Shown here one piece after another: positions 1-6,387 of a DNA stretch of 18,765 nucleotides. The DNA is from JAVBNU01 sp031551265 (GTDB lineage Bacteria; Cyanobacteriota; Vampirovibrionia; Gastranaerophilales; Gastranaerophilaceae). A program made the translations under genes and the position numbers. The first letter of the stretch is position 1. Every line of letters starts with the position of its first letter. The stretch is from contig JAVBNU010000065.1 of the NCBI GenBank assembly GCA_031551265.1, positions 1 through 18,765 on the forward strand, written 5' to 3'. The notes beneath the pieces are model-generated. The model searched no databases. It was not told where the DNA came from and saw nothing but the letters and a program-made list of their open reading frames with translations.

Positions 1-105
1 CCAGGCTACTTCGTGAGCAGCATAGGGTTGGACGAGGAAACAATAAGACGATATGTCGAGATGCAAGGACACCAGGATTCAGGACAGCTGAAAATTCAGC
101 TGTAA
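1..105 (+). CDS. tnpA: IS200/IS605-family transposase TnpA, C-terminal fragment
   Basis: The frame is open from the window edge to TAA at 103-105 and gives 34 residues beginning PGYFVSSIGLDEE, followed by an IRRYVE segment. That is the typical C-terminal end of Y1 (HUH-type) single-strand transposases of the IS200 kind, where a YFVST-G motif precedes a helix with IRxYIE. The family cuts and joins single-stranded DNA at subterminal hairpins. The 5' part, including the catalytic HUH and Tyr residues, is outside the window, so activity cannot be judged. A hairpin suited to the right end of such an element follows 10 bp downstream. No TnpB is visible on this side. The family call is from recognition of a short fragment. 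Confidence 0.75.
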   Translation, partial: PGYFVSSIGLDEETIRRYVEMQGHQDSGQLKIQL

Positions 106-114
106 ACGAAAGAA

Positions 115-132
115 CCCCGGCTTTAGCCGGGG
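115..132 (+). mobile_element. Right-end hairpin of the IS200-like element
   Basis: CCCCGGCT at 115-122 pairs perfectly with AGCCGGGG at 125-132 across a 2-nt gap, giving a very GC-rich hairpin in AT-rich flanks, just after the transposase stop. IS200/IS605 elements have such imperfect or perfect palindromes near each end, bound by TnpA. The exact cleavage point is not determinable; the element probably ends within the following 10-30 bp. It could also stop transcription, but no T-run directly follows. Confidence 0.65.
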
Positions 133-161
133 GTATCTATAAATATATTTTTAGAGGTTAC

Positions 162-719
162 TTAATGCTTTTCAGCCATATCATACACCACTTCTATTGG
201 AGCGCCATATCCGTAGCGCACTTCTACTTTACCATCTTTGATCCACATATTAGTTTTCCATGGTAATGTCGACATATCATTTTTTATTGTTGCCTTAGAT
301 AATGCATCAGTTAAAATTCTATCTGGATGGTAGTCTACTCCAAATGACATGTATGAAGTCATTTCTAGTCTTTCTGCAATAGCTTCTTTTAGAGCTTCTT
401 TAAACTTTGAAGCTTTATCGCCAGGTTGTTCTTTGTGCATTGAAGCCGTTATAAGCTGAGCAAGCTGGTTTCCAGGGTCAGTGCCACCATTATCAAATTT
501 TGGTGTTTGTAATTTTTCTGCCCACCAAACAGCGGCACTTTCACTTAGTTGTTCAATTTCCTCCTTGCGATGCATATTATTGCCAAAAGAAATTGCTGAA
601 GTTTTTTGAAAACTATCTACAGCACTATTTTTAGATAATAAATTCTTTTGATTAGAACAAGTATTTTGTTGAATACTTGTTTGTAATTGATTCGATACAT
701 TAGTCATTAATTTTAACAT
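162..719 (-). CDS. FG-tagged conserved hypothetical protein, 185 aa
   Basis: The function is not recognised. The protein has two parts. Residues 1-50 are Ser/Asn/Gln-rich, low complexity, and contain the tag AISFGNN at residues 42-48, as seen in the four tagged genes at 11585-16928. Residues 55-180 form a compact domain with recognisable landmarks: AVWWAEKLQTPKFDNGG (63-79), VDYHPDRIL (128-136), PWKTNMWI (153-160) and RYGYGAP (168-174). From memory, very similar WW/FDNG, DYxPDxIL and PWKT-MW motifs occur in short hypothetical proteins of gut bacteria and phages without the N-terminal part; I cannot check this. There is no obvious signal peptide or membrane segment. The start has AAGGA about 9 nt upstream. 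The CCCTTA array lies 62 bp upstream of the start, and a TATACT -10-like box (857-862) beyond it would place the array in the 5' leader, though its -35 is poor. Confidence 0.8.
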   Translation of the reverse strand: MLKLMTNVSNQLQTSIQQNTCSNQKNLLSKNSAVDSFQKTSAISFGNNMHRKEEIEQLSESAAVWWAEKLQTPKFDNGGTDPGNQLAQLITASMHKEQPGDKASKFKEALKEAIAERLEMTSYMSFGVDYHPDRILTDALSKATIKNDMSTLPWKTNMWIKDGKVEVRYGYGAPIEVVYDMAEKH

Positions 720-780
720 TTTTATTTTTCCTTTTTAAAAAACTATTCAATTACTTTAAGTTCTGAAAAAAATAAAATTG

Positions 781-831
781 CTACCCTTACCCTTACCCTT
801 ACCCTTACCCTTACCCTTACCCTTACCCTTA
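781..831. repeat. Hexanucleotide tandem repeat, eight CCCTTA units
   Basis: Eight perfect CCCTTA units run from 784 to 831, preceded by a partial CTA. On the minus strand, which is the coding strand of the gene starting at 719, this reads as eight TAAGGG units. That provides eight GGG runs separated by 3-nt TAA loops, an ideal G-quadruplex pattern. It resembles telomeric repeats in composition but the unit is not the vertebrate one. Perfect arrays of this sort are prone to slippage. Confidence 0.95.
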
Positions 832-898
832 AAATCCTATCCAAGAAAGTGTTTCAAGTATAAAAAACTCGTTTTAACATTTCTTAATAGTACATCTT

Positions 899-956
899 TC
901 GTGAGTCTTTTTGCGATTGCGAGACACCAACTGTGTCGCTATCACTCCTCGTAATT
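899..956. repeat. Imperfect palindrome, possibly a degenerate dispersed intergenic repeat
   Basis: GATTGCGAGACAC (about 915-927) and GTGTCGCTATC (about 932-942) form an imperfect inverted repeat with one mismatch and a 2-nt bulge. Read on the minus strand, the segment has CGAGGAG, then AGCGACACAG, then CTCGCAATCGC. This resembles a decayed form of the widespread CATTGCGAGG/AGCGAAGC-type intergenic palindromes. There is no T-run on either side, so it does not look like a terminator of the gene ending at 968. The resemblance is from memory and the call is tentative. Confidence 0.3.
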
Positions 957-967
957 ATAAAAAGTCT

Positions 968-1642
968 TTAATCGCATGCATCAACGTTGCATGAGCTGCC
1001 GTGATGGGCGGGAGTGTAATATTGTTTTTGTTGTTTTGCTTTCATGTAGCCTGACAGTTGGAGCATTCCTCCTGCGGCAATAAAAATTATCAGTAGCATT
1101 GTTACTAATTGTTTTATGTTTTCTGTCAGCAAATTTTTGTCTTGTTTAATATCAAAATCAAAATTATCTGTTTTTTCATATTTTTCCATATAAAAAGTAA
1201 ACATTTTTTTGAATATTTCGGAATTAATGTAGTTGAGCGAATATTTTTTATTATCTGAGATTGTAATATGGTCAACCGGCGTTCCAAAAGCAGAAACGTG
1301 AGTAGTAAAGCTAATCTGCGTGATAGGTATAGTCGTTAGTTTGAAAAACTTAGTGTAAAACAATCTTTTATTTGTGAACATGACGTCTATGGAGTAATAG
1401 GCTACATATTCGTATATCGAGCATATAAACCCGATTAATATCAAGAGATTAAACACTATAGCAGCTGGTATGCCGTGAGCAACGAGTTCTTTTAAATTTA
1501 TTATCTCAGCGGCCAGCAAAATTATAATAAAAACTACAAACATATGCGTCAAAAACAAATTATGCTTAGACGCTCTGTATAGCACAGATTCATTTTCATC
1601 TAAGTTGATTCTATGTTTTCCTATCTTAACCTGTTTAGTCAT
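968..1642 (-). CDS. Membrane protein with bacterial PH-like (bPH) domain, 224 aa
   Basis: There are hydrophobic segments at about residues 30-48, 57-80 and 178-196. Between the second and third lies a cytoplasmic-type region (84-155) with FTNKRLFYTKFF followed by IPITQISFTTHVSAFGTPVDHITI. This is the pattern of bacterial PH domains of the YdbS/DUF304 kind, where a Tnk-R strand is followed by a beta-rich core. The C-terminal tail (200-224) is hydrophilic with HH and two Cys. It is probably an inner-membrane protein of unknown role. A TATAAT box lies only 6 nt before the ATG and no Shine-Dalgarno is visible, so the mRNA could be leaderless if that box is used. Upstream (1684-1698) there is a small CTACA/TGTAG palindrome. 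Confidence 0.75.
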   Translation of the reverse strand: MTKQVKIGKHRINLDENESVLYRASKHNLFLTHMFVVFIIILLAAEIINLKELVAHGIPAAIVFNLLILIGFICSIYEYVAYYSIDVMFTNKRLFYTKFFKLTTIPITQISFTTHVSAFGTPVDHITISDNKKYSLNYINSEIFKKMFTFYMEKYEKTDNFDFDIKQDKNLLTENIKQLVTMLLIIFIAAGGMLQLSGYMKAKQQKQYYTPAHHGSSCNVDACD

Positions 1643-1713
1643 AATTAAATTATATAAATTTTTATAGCTTTTATAACCTACAAAAAATGTAGAAACTAAA
1701 AATTTATTTATAA

Positions 1714-2247
1714 TTATACAAAGTGCGCAATTTCTCCGATTGATTTGCGAATTTTTTCACGTACAGTCGGATCGGCAGGATAGCCAACTGCGATTACGCA
1801 GAAAAATCTTTGCTCTATGGGCAAGTTCAATAACTTGCAAAGTTTTTCTCTGTTAAAAATGCCTAAAATGCAAGTGCCAAGCTCTTGTTCCTCAGCAGCA
1901 TAGCAGATAGTTACAGCAGCGGCTCCTAAATCACCTTTTGCAAAATATTGGCTATCCCAAAATGCCCTGATTTTAGGCATAAGAACTGCATGTTCTTCAA
2001 GTACCACAATGAAAGCTTTCGCTGTCGAAGTATAAGCATTAGCATCAAGCTCCTGAGTGCATTTAGCAACTTCGGGAACTAGGTCCGGGTTCTCAACTAC
2101 TATAAATTTCCAGGGTTGGCTATTGCAGCCCGATGGTGTAAGGCGAACAGCTTCAATACACTTTGCAAGCTTTTCATGTTCGACAGGGCGGTTTGCAAAA
2201 TCGCGACAACTCTGCCTGCGCATACATAAATCTAAAAAATCATTCAT
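1714..2247 (-). CDS. Nitroreductase-family FMN protein, about 177 aa
   Basis: Early residues read FLDLCMRRQSCRDFANRPV, the classic N-terminus of the nitroreductase family (RRSxRxF, FMN phosphate contact). It continues with LTPSGCNSQPWKFIVV, where the PSxxNxQPW motif contacts FMN, and near the C-terminus with KGDLGAAA, LGTCILGIFN and VIAVGYP. The length suits the small oxidoreductases of this family, which reduce nitro- or quinone-like substrates with NAD(P)H; the physiological substrate cannot be inferred. The frame is open further upstream to 2271, but the ATG at 2245-2247 has GAGGAG 6-7 nt upstream and starts the conserved part. It has its own promoter (2282-2310) and is divergent from the gene at 2465. 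Confidence 0.9.
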   Translation of the reverse strand: MNDFLDLCMRRQSCRDFANRPVEHEKLAKCIEAVRLTPSGCNSQPWKFIVVENPDLVPEVAKCTQELDANAYTSTAKAFIVVLEEHAVLMPKIRAFWDSQYFAKGDLGAAAVTICYAAEEQELGTCILGIFNREKLCKLLNLPIEQRFFCVIAVGYPADPTVREKIRKSIGEIAHFV

Positions 2248-2281
2248 AATATTTCTCCTCAAATAAACCATTGCAGCTCCA

Positions 2282-2310
2282 ATTATACAACAAAGTTTTT
2301 ATTTTCTTAA
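2282..2310 (-). promoter_or_regulatory. Sigma70-type promoter for the nitroreductase
   Basis: On the minus strand TTAAGA (2305-2310) is separated by 17 bp from a perfect TATAAT (2282-2287), about 35 bp upstream of the chosen start. Confidence 0.65.
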
Positions 2311-2413
2311 ATTGTCGGGGTGAACGATTTCATCGCAATTTCCCAAATGCAAAAAATCTCGAAAACGTACTCTATACACTATTTCGTTTTATTAATAATA
2401 CGATATATAACAC

Positions 2414-2442
2414 TTGAATATATATCAAATATATGTTACAAT
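2414..2442 (+). promoter_or_regulatory. Extended -10 promoter for the NAGPA-domain gene
   Basis: TTGAAT (2414-2419), a 17-bp spacer and TACAAT (2437-2442) with TG one base before the -10 (2434-2435). The expected start near 2449 leaves a leader of only about 15 nt, which contains AAAGGAG (2451-2457), the ribosome binding site. Confidence 0.75.
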
Positions 2443-2464
2443 TGTAGTATAAAGGAGTATCGCC

Positions 2465-3739
2465 ATGTACACGCAGGTAGTCAACATCAACAACGATATT
2501 TGCAAATTACTGAAAAATTCGTTGTACTATGGCTTTTTTACCTGTGTTGTTGTTTCTCAAGCTCTAATACAGCCAACACCTCTGCAAGCTTTAAACACAA
2601 GCCTGCCAATTGATACGCCTAATATTGCAAATTCAATTGTCGCATATGATTATGAAACTGAAAATATTAACTGGGAAAAAGATCTTCAAGCCCGCTACAA
2701 AAACGCGAGAATAATGCCTGTCGCAGATGGAATTAAGCATATTAAAATCACAAGAAATATAAATTCACAGCCAATCAGGATTAATATTGTAGAAGTTAAC
2801 AAACGAGTTAATCCTCAGGTTGAATTTGCCCCTGTACTTGCATCAGAAAAGCTGGCGCGTAAAGATACTATCAGGAATATTGCACAAAAAAACAAATCAA
2901 TCGTTGCCATTAACGGAACATACTTTTCGCCGCCAAGCGGTATCCCACTAGGAACGCTTATGATAGACAAGAAATTGTACACAGGTCCTATTTACGATCG
3001 TGTTGCAATGGGCATATTTGAAAATGATTTTCAAATGTCACGCACACAGCTTGATGCAATTATCAGAAGCCGCGACGGTGCAAGCGGGCCCGTGTTGCGG
3101 CTCGATAATATTAACCAGCCTCGGATGTTATCGACTTATGTATTACTGTATACAAAAGAATGGGGGCCCATGTCTCCACCAAGCCCGAAGTATGGCATAC
3201 AGATAGCAGTAGAAAACAATCAAATAAAACAAGTTTCAAACGGCGCAGTAGAAATTCCGCAGAACGGATATGTTATATCCGGACCAAAAGAAAAACTGGA
3301 GCCGTTTTTTAATGCAAAAAATTTGGATTTAGAAATCAAAACTAATCCCGAATGGAATGACGTAAAACACATAATAAGCGGCGGGCCGTATCTGGTTAAA
3401 AACGGCGAAATATACGTAGATGCTCAAGCCCAAAAACTCAACAGCGTAACCGGCAAAAACCCTCGTACAGCTATTGGTTACACAGCAGATAAAAACCTCA
3501 TTCTTATAACAATAGATGGGCGTGAGGAAAACTCAGTCGGTATGACACTCAACGAGCTTGCCAAGTTTATGCGCGACATCGGTTGTGTTTATGCAATGAA
3601 CTTAGACGGCGGTGGCTCAAGCATTATGTACGTCAACGGCGCAATAGCGAACAATCCGTCAATAAAAGGCGGTATCGCAATCAGTAACATATTTTCAATA
3701 TCGATTAATGACAAGATTTCATATTCATATTCCAAATAA
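2465..3739 (+). CDS. Exported phosphodiester glycosidase (NAGPA/DUF2233) domain protein, 424 aa
   Basis: The N-terminus has one hydrophobic segment (about residues 18-34, YGFFTCVVVSQAL) that can act as an uncleaved anchor or signal peptide. The catalytic-type domain spans about 90-420 and has the family landmarks: AINGTYF (148-154), GGPYL (306-310), RTAIGYT (334-340), TIDGR (349-353), GMTLNELAKFM (359-369) and NLDGGGSSIMY (379-389). This family includes the enzyme uncovering mannose-6-phosphate in animals and bacterial proteins that cleave phosphodiester-linked sugars or act on exopolysaccharide and wall glycans. The substrate here is unknown. All core motifs look intact. It is expressed from its own promoter, with an optimal ribosome site just before the ATG. 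Its 3' end is 18 bp from the convergent gene at 3758. Confidence 0.85.
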   Translation: MYTQVVNINNDICKLLKNSLYYGFFTCVVVSQALIQPTPLQALNTSLPIDTPNIANSIVAYDYETENINWEKDLQARYKNARIMPVADGIKHIKITRNINSQPIRINIVEVNKRVNPQVEFAPVLASEKLARKDTIRNIAQKNKSIVAINGTYFSPPSGIPLGTLMIDKKLYTGPIYDRVAMGIFENDFQMSRTQLDAIIRSRDGASGPVLRLDNINQPRMLSTYVLLYTKEWGPMSPPSPKYGIQIAVENNQIKQVSNGAVEIPQNGYVISGPKEKLEPFFNAKNLDLEIKTNPEWNDVKHIISGGPYLVKNGEIYVDAQAQKLNSVTGKNPRTAIGYTADKNLILITIDGREENSVGMTLNELAKFMRDIGCVYAMNLDGGGSSIMYVNGAIANNPSIKGGIAISNIFSISINDKISYSYSK

Positions 3740-3749
3740 CGATACTCAG

Positions 3750-3788
3750 CTTATAGATTAGTCATAGATAAAGAATCTATAGGCTTTT
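3750..3788 (+). terminator. Candidate intrinsic terminator after the NAGPA-domain gene
   Basis: CTTATAGATT (3750-3759) pairs with AATCTATAGG (3774-3783, one G-T), and CTTTTTCC follows. The stem is AT-rich with a 14-nt loop and overlaps the 3' end of the convergent gene, so the strength is uncertain. Confidence 0.35.
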
Positions 3789-4171
3789 TCCTTACGCTTT
3801 AATACATTTAAGTTTTCAAATATAGTACGATACATTTTTTTCCATTTAATTTCGTTATTTTTAGTAATCCAGTTTTGTTCCTGCAATTTCAAAAAATAAA
3901 TTTTCCCGTTTTCGCGGTCACACTGCTTGATGTGCATGATCTCTTTTATGGCTTTGATTTTGTTGAGCTTTTTCATTCTGTCTTGTCCCATCGGCAATTT
4001 TACTATTTCACTCCTGAGAATCGCAATATCACGTGTGTAAGCCCGTAGCAGTGTCATCAACAAAAACAAGCATATTATTAAAAACTGAAAATCAATAATT
4101 CTCATATAATATGCAGCCAGCAGTGCGAGCATAATCATTGTGTTTGATAAAATTATTTTATTTTTAAGCAT
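3758..4171 (-). CDS. Small membrane protein with basic C-terminal region, 137 aa
   Basis: Not recognised. Two close hydrophobic segments (about residues 5-21 and 25-42), separated only by YYMRIID, form a helical hairpin. The remaining 95 residues are Lys-rich and probably cytoplasmic, with predicted helices such as RMKKLNKIKAIKEIM. A good ribosome site (AAGGGAG about 7 nt before the ATG) supports the start. It lies 55 bp after the ribbon-helix-helix gene on the same strand with no clear terminator between, so both are probably transcribed from the promoter at 4434-4462 and controlled by the same operator. Its role relative to the repressor pair is unknown. Confidence 0.7.
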   Translation of the reverse strand: MLKNKIILSNTMIMLALLAAYYMRIIDFQFLIICLFLLMTLLRAYTRDIAILRSEIVKLPMGQDRMKKLNKIKAIKEIMHIKQCDRENGKIYFLKLQEQNWITKNNEIKWKKMYRTIFENLNVLKRKEKAYRFFIYD

Positions 4172-4226
4172 AAAAAATTCTCCCTTGAAAAGTGAGTGGT
4201 ATACCTAATAAGCGTCAATAAAAAAC

Positions 4227-4391
4227 CTAAAGTTTAATGTTGTATTTGTTCTGCAGCCAGTTTTCAATGGCTTCGTTGACAATTTTATTTCTTGAAGTGC
4301 CTTTTTTGACCAATTCGTCAAGGCCTGCAAGTACGTTTATCGGCAATGTAATCGTAACATTGCATTTCATGTTATACAAATTCTGTTCCAC
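4227..4391 (-). CDS. Short ribbon-helix-helix (Arc/CopG-type) DNA-binding protein, about 54 aa
   Basis: The minus strand encodes MKCNVTITLPINVLAG followed by LDELVKKGTSRNKIVNEAIENWL. That is a beta strand with alternating residues (NVTITLP) and two helices with the G-T/S-R-N/S-x-I-V-xx-AI signature of ribbon-helix-helix repressors. Such proteins dimerise and insert the strand into the major groove, usually on direct or inverted short repeats. The ATG at 4368-4370 has no ribosome site. GTG at 4389-4391 (or TTG at 4392-4394) is 9 (or 6) nt after GGAG, so one of these is more likely the start. Its promoter is divergent from the S24 repressor, with four phased GTAAAC repeats in between. It may act as a CopG- or Arc-like co-regulator. 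Confidence 0.8.
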   Translation of the reverse strand: MEQNLYNMKCNVTITLPINVLAGLDELVKKGTSRNKIVNEAIENWLQNKYNIKL

Positions 4392-4433
4392 CAATCTCGT
4401 CTCCGTGATAATAAAGTCTGCAATCCTGAAATT

Positions 4434-4462
4434 AAAATAGCACTAAAAAATAAAAATGTCAA
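4434..4462 (-). promoter_or_regulatory. Promoter for the ribbon-helix-helix gene
   Basis: On the minus strand a perfect TTGACA (4457-4462) is followed after 17 bp by TATTTT (4434-4439), with TG one base before the -10. It abuts the GTAAAC repeats, so a bound regulator would cover its -35. Confidence 0.75.
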
Positions 4463-4529
4463 CTAAAAAGTAAACTAAATGTAAACAAAAAGTAAACCCA
4501 ATGTAAACCAAGTCTGGTGTTGTGTCAAC
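4458..4529. promoter_or_regulatory. Operator with four 11-bp-phased GTAAAC direct repeats
   Basis: GTAAAC occurs at 4470, 4481, 4492 and 4503, each exactly 11 bp apart, so all lie on about the same face of the helix. The preceding bases alternate between AAAAA and (T/C)xAAT. Related GTCAAC hexamers lie outside at 4458 (overlapping the minus-strand -35) and 4524. The array fills the space between two divergent promoters. I infer an operator for the ribbon-helix-helix protein, the XRE-S24 repressor, or both. Confidence 0.7.
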
Positions 4530-4543
4530 CTTTATGTTATAAT
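4515..4543 (+). promoter_or_regulatory. Extended -10 promoter for the S24 repressor
   Basis: A perfect TATAAT (4538-4543) is preceded by TGT (4535-4537), an extended -10. The -35 (TGGTGT, 4515-4520, 17-bp spacing) is poor, as is typical for activator-dependent or extended -10 promoters. AAGGAAG lies about 6 nt before the ATG. Confidence 0.65.
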
Positions 4544-4562
4544 TAGTACTAAGGAAGAAAAT

Positions 4563-5162
4563 ATGTTTGAGAAACCCGAAGATATTAGAAAAGTAAGGGT
4601 TAAGCTAGGTTTAACGCAAGAACAATTGGCTGAAAAACTTAACTTAACAAGACCTTACATGAGTTACGTTGAAAAAGGTTTAAAAAGATTAAGCCTCGAA
4701 AAGATTAATGCGTTGAAGCAGCTTGTCAAAGAAGCCGAAAAAAACTCTGATGATACAACTCTGGATGTCGATTTTTATCCTGATATCTTTGCTTCATGCG
4801 GGGCGGGCAGTTATGTCCTGTCTGATAATAAAGAAACAAGACAAATCTCAAAATCATTGCTGCCCGGCTACTCTGATGCCAACAAGTATTCCATATGTAC
4901 GGCCAGAGGCGATAGTATGGATCCCACAATAAAAAGCGGCAACCTGATTATCGTCAGACATTATGAAAATGAACAAATTAACGATAACGATATCTATATT
5001 TTTTGCTACAACGACGAACTATACGTAAAACGACTCTCTAAAAACCTCAATGAGCTAATCATAACATCGGATAACCCGCAATTTTGCCAAATTATATTGA
5101 AAGATAAAGAAATGGCGCAAGTAAAAATAATCGGAAAAATAGTCGGCGTTTTGTACAAATAA
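4563..5162 (+). CDS. XRE-type repressor with S24 (LexA/CI-like) autoprotease domain, 199 aa
   Basis: Residues 7-55 are a Cro/CI helix-turn-helix (RVKLGLTQEQLAEKLNLTR, then SYVEKG). Residues 75-199 are a peptidase S24 domain. The autocleavage site Ala81-Gly82 sits in SCGAGSYV, the nucleophile is Ser118 in RGDSMDPT, and the general base is Lys156 in YVKRLSK. This spacing closely matches E. coli LexA (Ala84, Ser119, Lys156), so RecA-stimulated self-cleavage is plausible. The XRE head makes it a phage CI-like or stand-alone regulator rather than LexA. No phage structural, integrase or replication genes are nearby. It is divergent from a ribbon-helix-helix gene across a phased operator, and probably represses both promoters until DNA damage. 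Its stop codon lies within a long hairpin. Confidence 0.92.
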   Translation: MFEKPEDIRKVRVKLGLTQEQLAEKLNLTRPYMSYVEKGLKRLSLEKINALKQLVKEAEKNSDDTTLDVDFYPDIFASCGAGSYVLSDNKETRQISKSLLPGYSDANKYSICTARGDSMDPTIKSGNLIIVRHYENEQINDNDIYIFCYNDELYVKRLSKNLNELIITSDNPQFCQIILKDKEMAQVKIIGKIVGVLYK

Positions 5163-5196
5163 TGATTGGTGCAGTGGTGACTGCACCAATCATTAT
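5159..5196. terminator. Perfect 17-bp inverted repeat overlapping the repressor stop codon
   Basis: ATAATGATTGGTGCAGT (5159-5175) pairs perfectly with its complement at 5180-5196 around a 4-nt GGTG loop. The TAA stop (5160-5162) is inside the left arm. No T-run follows on either strand, so it is not a standard intrinsic terminator. It could end transcription by another route, stabilise the mRNA 3' end, or be a protein-binding palindrome. Confidence 0.6.
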
Positions 5197-5304
5197 ACTC
5201 AAATGACCTATACGCATGTTAAGAATGTAACAAAATAAGAAAAAACTGAATTTCTGCACTTTTTGTATACTTTATATATACGTAAGTTATATTCGGTGAA
5301 GTGT

Positions 5305-6267
5305 ATGTATTCAGAATCAAAATTAGCATATACCAATATAGGTCAAAATTTAGAAGATGCTTTGCAAACAGGGTTTCTAATAAACGATGCCCAGCATGTT
5401 TATGAGCAAGCTCTGGTTAATATCATTTCTTCTAATAAGACCTCTGCGCAAAGAGATGTTAGTGCGTGTGAGGCTGAAATCCGAAATTTGGATACATATC
5501 TCATTGATTTAAGCTTAGAAAAACAGAGTGTTCAAAATGAAATTTTCAACTTGATGAACAGTGAATCATTGGATTCACTGACATCATATGATGCATTGTC
5601 TAATCTCGATAAATTGAACAATAAAAGTATTTATATAGAGCTAAAATTCTATACACTAAAAGAAAAAATAGATACGGCAGCTGCCGGACTGGGGACAAAC
5701 GCAAGCAACATAGACTTCCAAAAAATGTTCAAGCAATATCTGGCTCATTGCCTGAGCAGGAGTCAACAACTGCAATTTGAGCTTAATGCGCTCAATAACC
5801 TTAGAGCTGTTCTTGACCAGGAGCTCGAGGCAAGACAAAGCTTTAGTACTGACATGGCAGTGTTAAATGTTGTATTCAACAAAAAGAAAAAAGTTGGCGC
5901 AAAAATAATTGAATGTACAAACCAAATAAAAGATATCAAAAATCAATTCAATTTTTTCTTCTCGACAAAAACGCCAATACTTGCAGTAGCACGCCCTTTG
6001 GTTATTGAGTTTAATAAAAAGCTTAAAATATTTTCCGATATTTTTCAAGCCAGATTATTTTTGAATTTTCAGGCTTCAACAGGCCAGCCTTCAGAAGACG
6101 AAATGCAAAACTATCTGGCACAAGACAGAATGCTAAAAAATGAATATACGAAACTTAAAACAGAGTGCATGAAACTGGCAAGCCGGCTGGATTGCATAGG
6201 TTATATAGCGAACGCAGTGGACGAAGTGAGTACATTGATATCACTTGAGAATAATTTTCTAAACTGA
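5305..6267 (+). CDS. Coiled-coil hypothetical protein, about 320 aa
   Basis: Not recognised. The sequence is almost entirely helical and charged. From the ATG at 5305, residues about 50-85 (from QRDVSACEAEIRNLD to EIFNLM) and about 155-180 have heptad-like hydrophobic spacing. A basic NKKKKVG patch lies near residue 192. There is no signal peptide or membrane helix, and no FG tag, although the start is AYTNIGQN-like. The frame is open upstream to a TTG at 5263, but that segment is TA-rich, promoter-like (TATACT, TATATA) and has no ribosome site. The ATG at 5305 has only a weak GGTGAAG. A strong terminator follows the stop. It may be part of the adjacent repressor locus, but it has its own spacing and nothing links them functionally. 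Confidence 0.65.
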   Translation: MYSESKLAYTNIGQNLEDALQTGFLINDAQHVYEQALVNIISSNKTSAQRDVSACEAEIRNLDTYLIDLSLEKQSVQNEIFNLMNSESLDSLTSYDALSNLDKLNNKSIYIELKFYTLKEKIDTAAAGLGTNASNIDFQKMFKQYLAHCLSRSQQLQFELNALNNLRAVLDQELEARQSFSTDMAVLNVVFNKKKKVGAKIIECTNQIKDIKNQFNFFFSTKTPILAVARPLVIEFNKKLKIFSDIFQARLFLNFQASTGQPSEDEMQNYLAQDRMLKNEYTKLKTECMKLASRLDCIGYIANAVDEVSTLISLENNFLN

Positions 6268-6294
6268 TAATCATTCCATAACAATAACTATTCC

Positions 6295-6324
6295 AATCGA
6301 AATATTTCTATTTCGATTTTTTTT
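6295..6324 (+). terminator. Intrinsic terminator after the coiled-coil gene
   Basis: AATCGAAATA (6295-6304) pairs perfectly with TATTTCGATT (6309-6318) around a TTTC loop, directly followed by TTTTTT. It is a textbook Rho-independent terminator although the stem is AT-rich. Confidence 0.85.
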
Positions 6325-6387
6325 GCCTTCTTTCTCCGTTGAGCCTAAAGCGAAACGTGAGAAATGGCCTCACGGTAATATGAAATA

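Noticed and set aside
781..831. Telomere of a linear replicon
   Set aside because: The unit is TAAGGG rather than a known telomeric unit, the array is only eight units, and it is internal with genes on both sides.
2320..2613. Plus-strand frame overlapping the start of the NAGPA-domain gene
   Set aside because: It spans the promoter of 2465 and has no ribosome site or recognisable sequence. The other frame has a promoter, AAAGGAG and a conserved domain.
4237..4440. Plus-strand open frame of 67 residues
   Set aside because: It overlaps the minus-strand RHH gene, which has a recognisable fold, promoter and ribosome site. The plus-strand translation has no known features.
4470..4508. CRISPR array or replication-origin iterons
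   Set aside because: The 6-bp core at 11-bp spacing is far too short for CRISPR. No replication initiator gene is near, and the position between divergent promoters fits an operator better.
4563..5162. LexA
   Set aside because: The protease half matches LexA geometry, but the DNA-binding half is an XRE/Cro helix-turn-helix rather than the LexA winged helix.
5263..5304. TTG start for the coiled-coil protein
   Set aside because: The first 14 codons are TA-rich, look like promoter sequence and have no ribosome site. ATG at 5305 is preferred, with some doubt.
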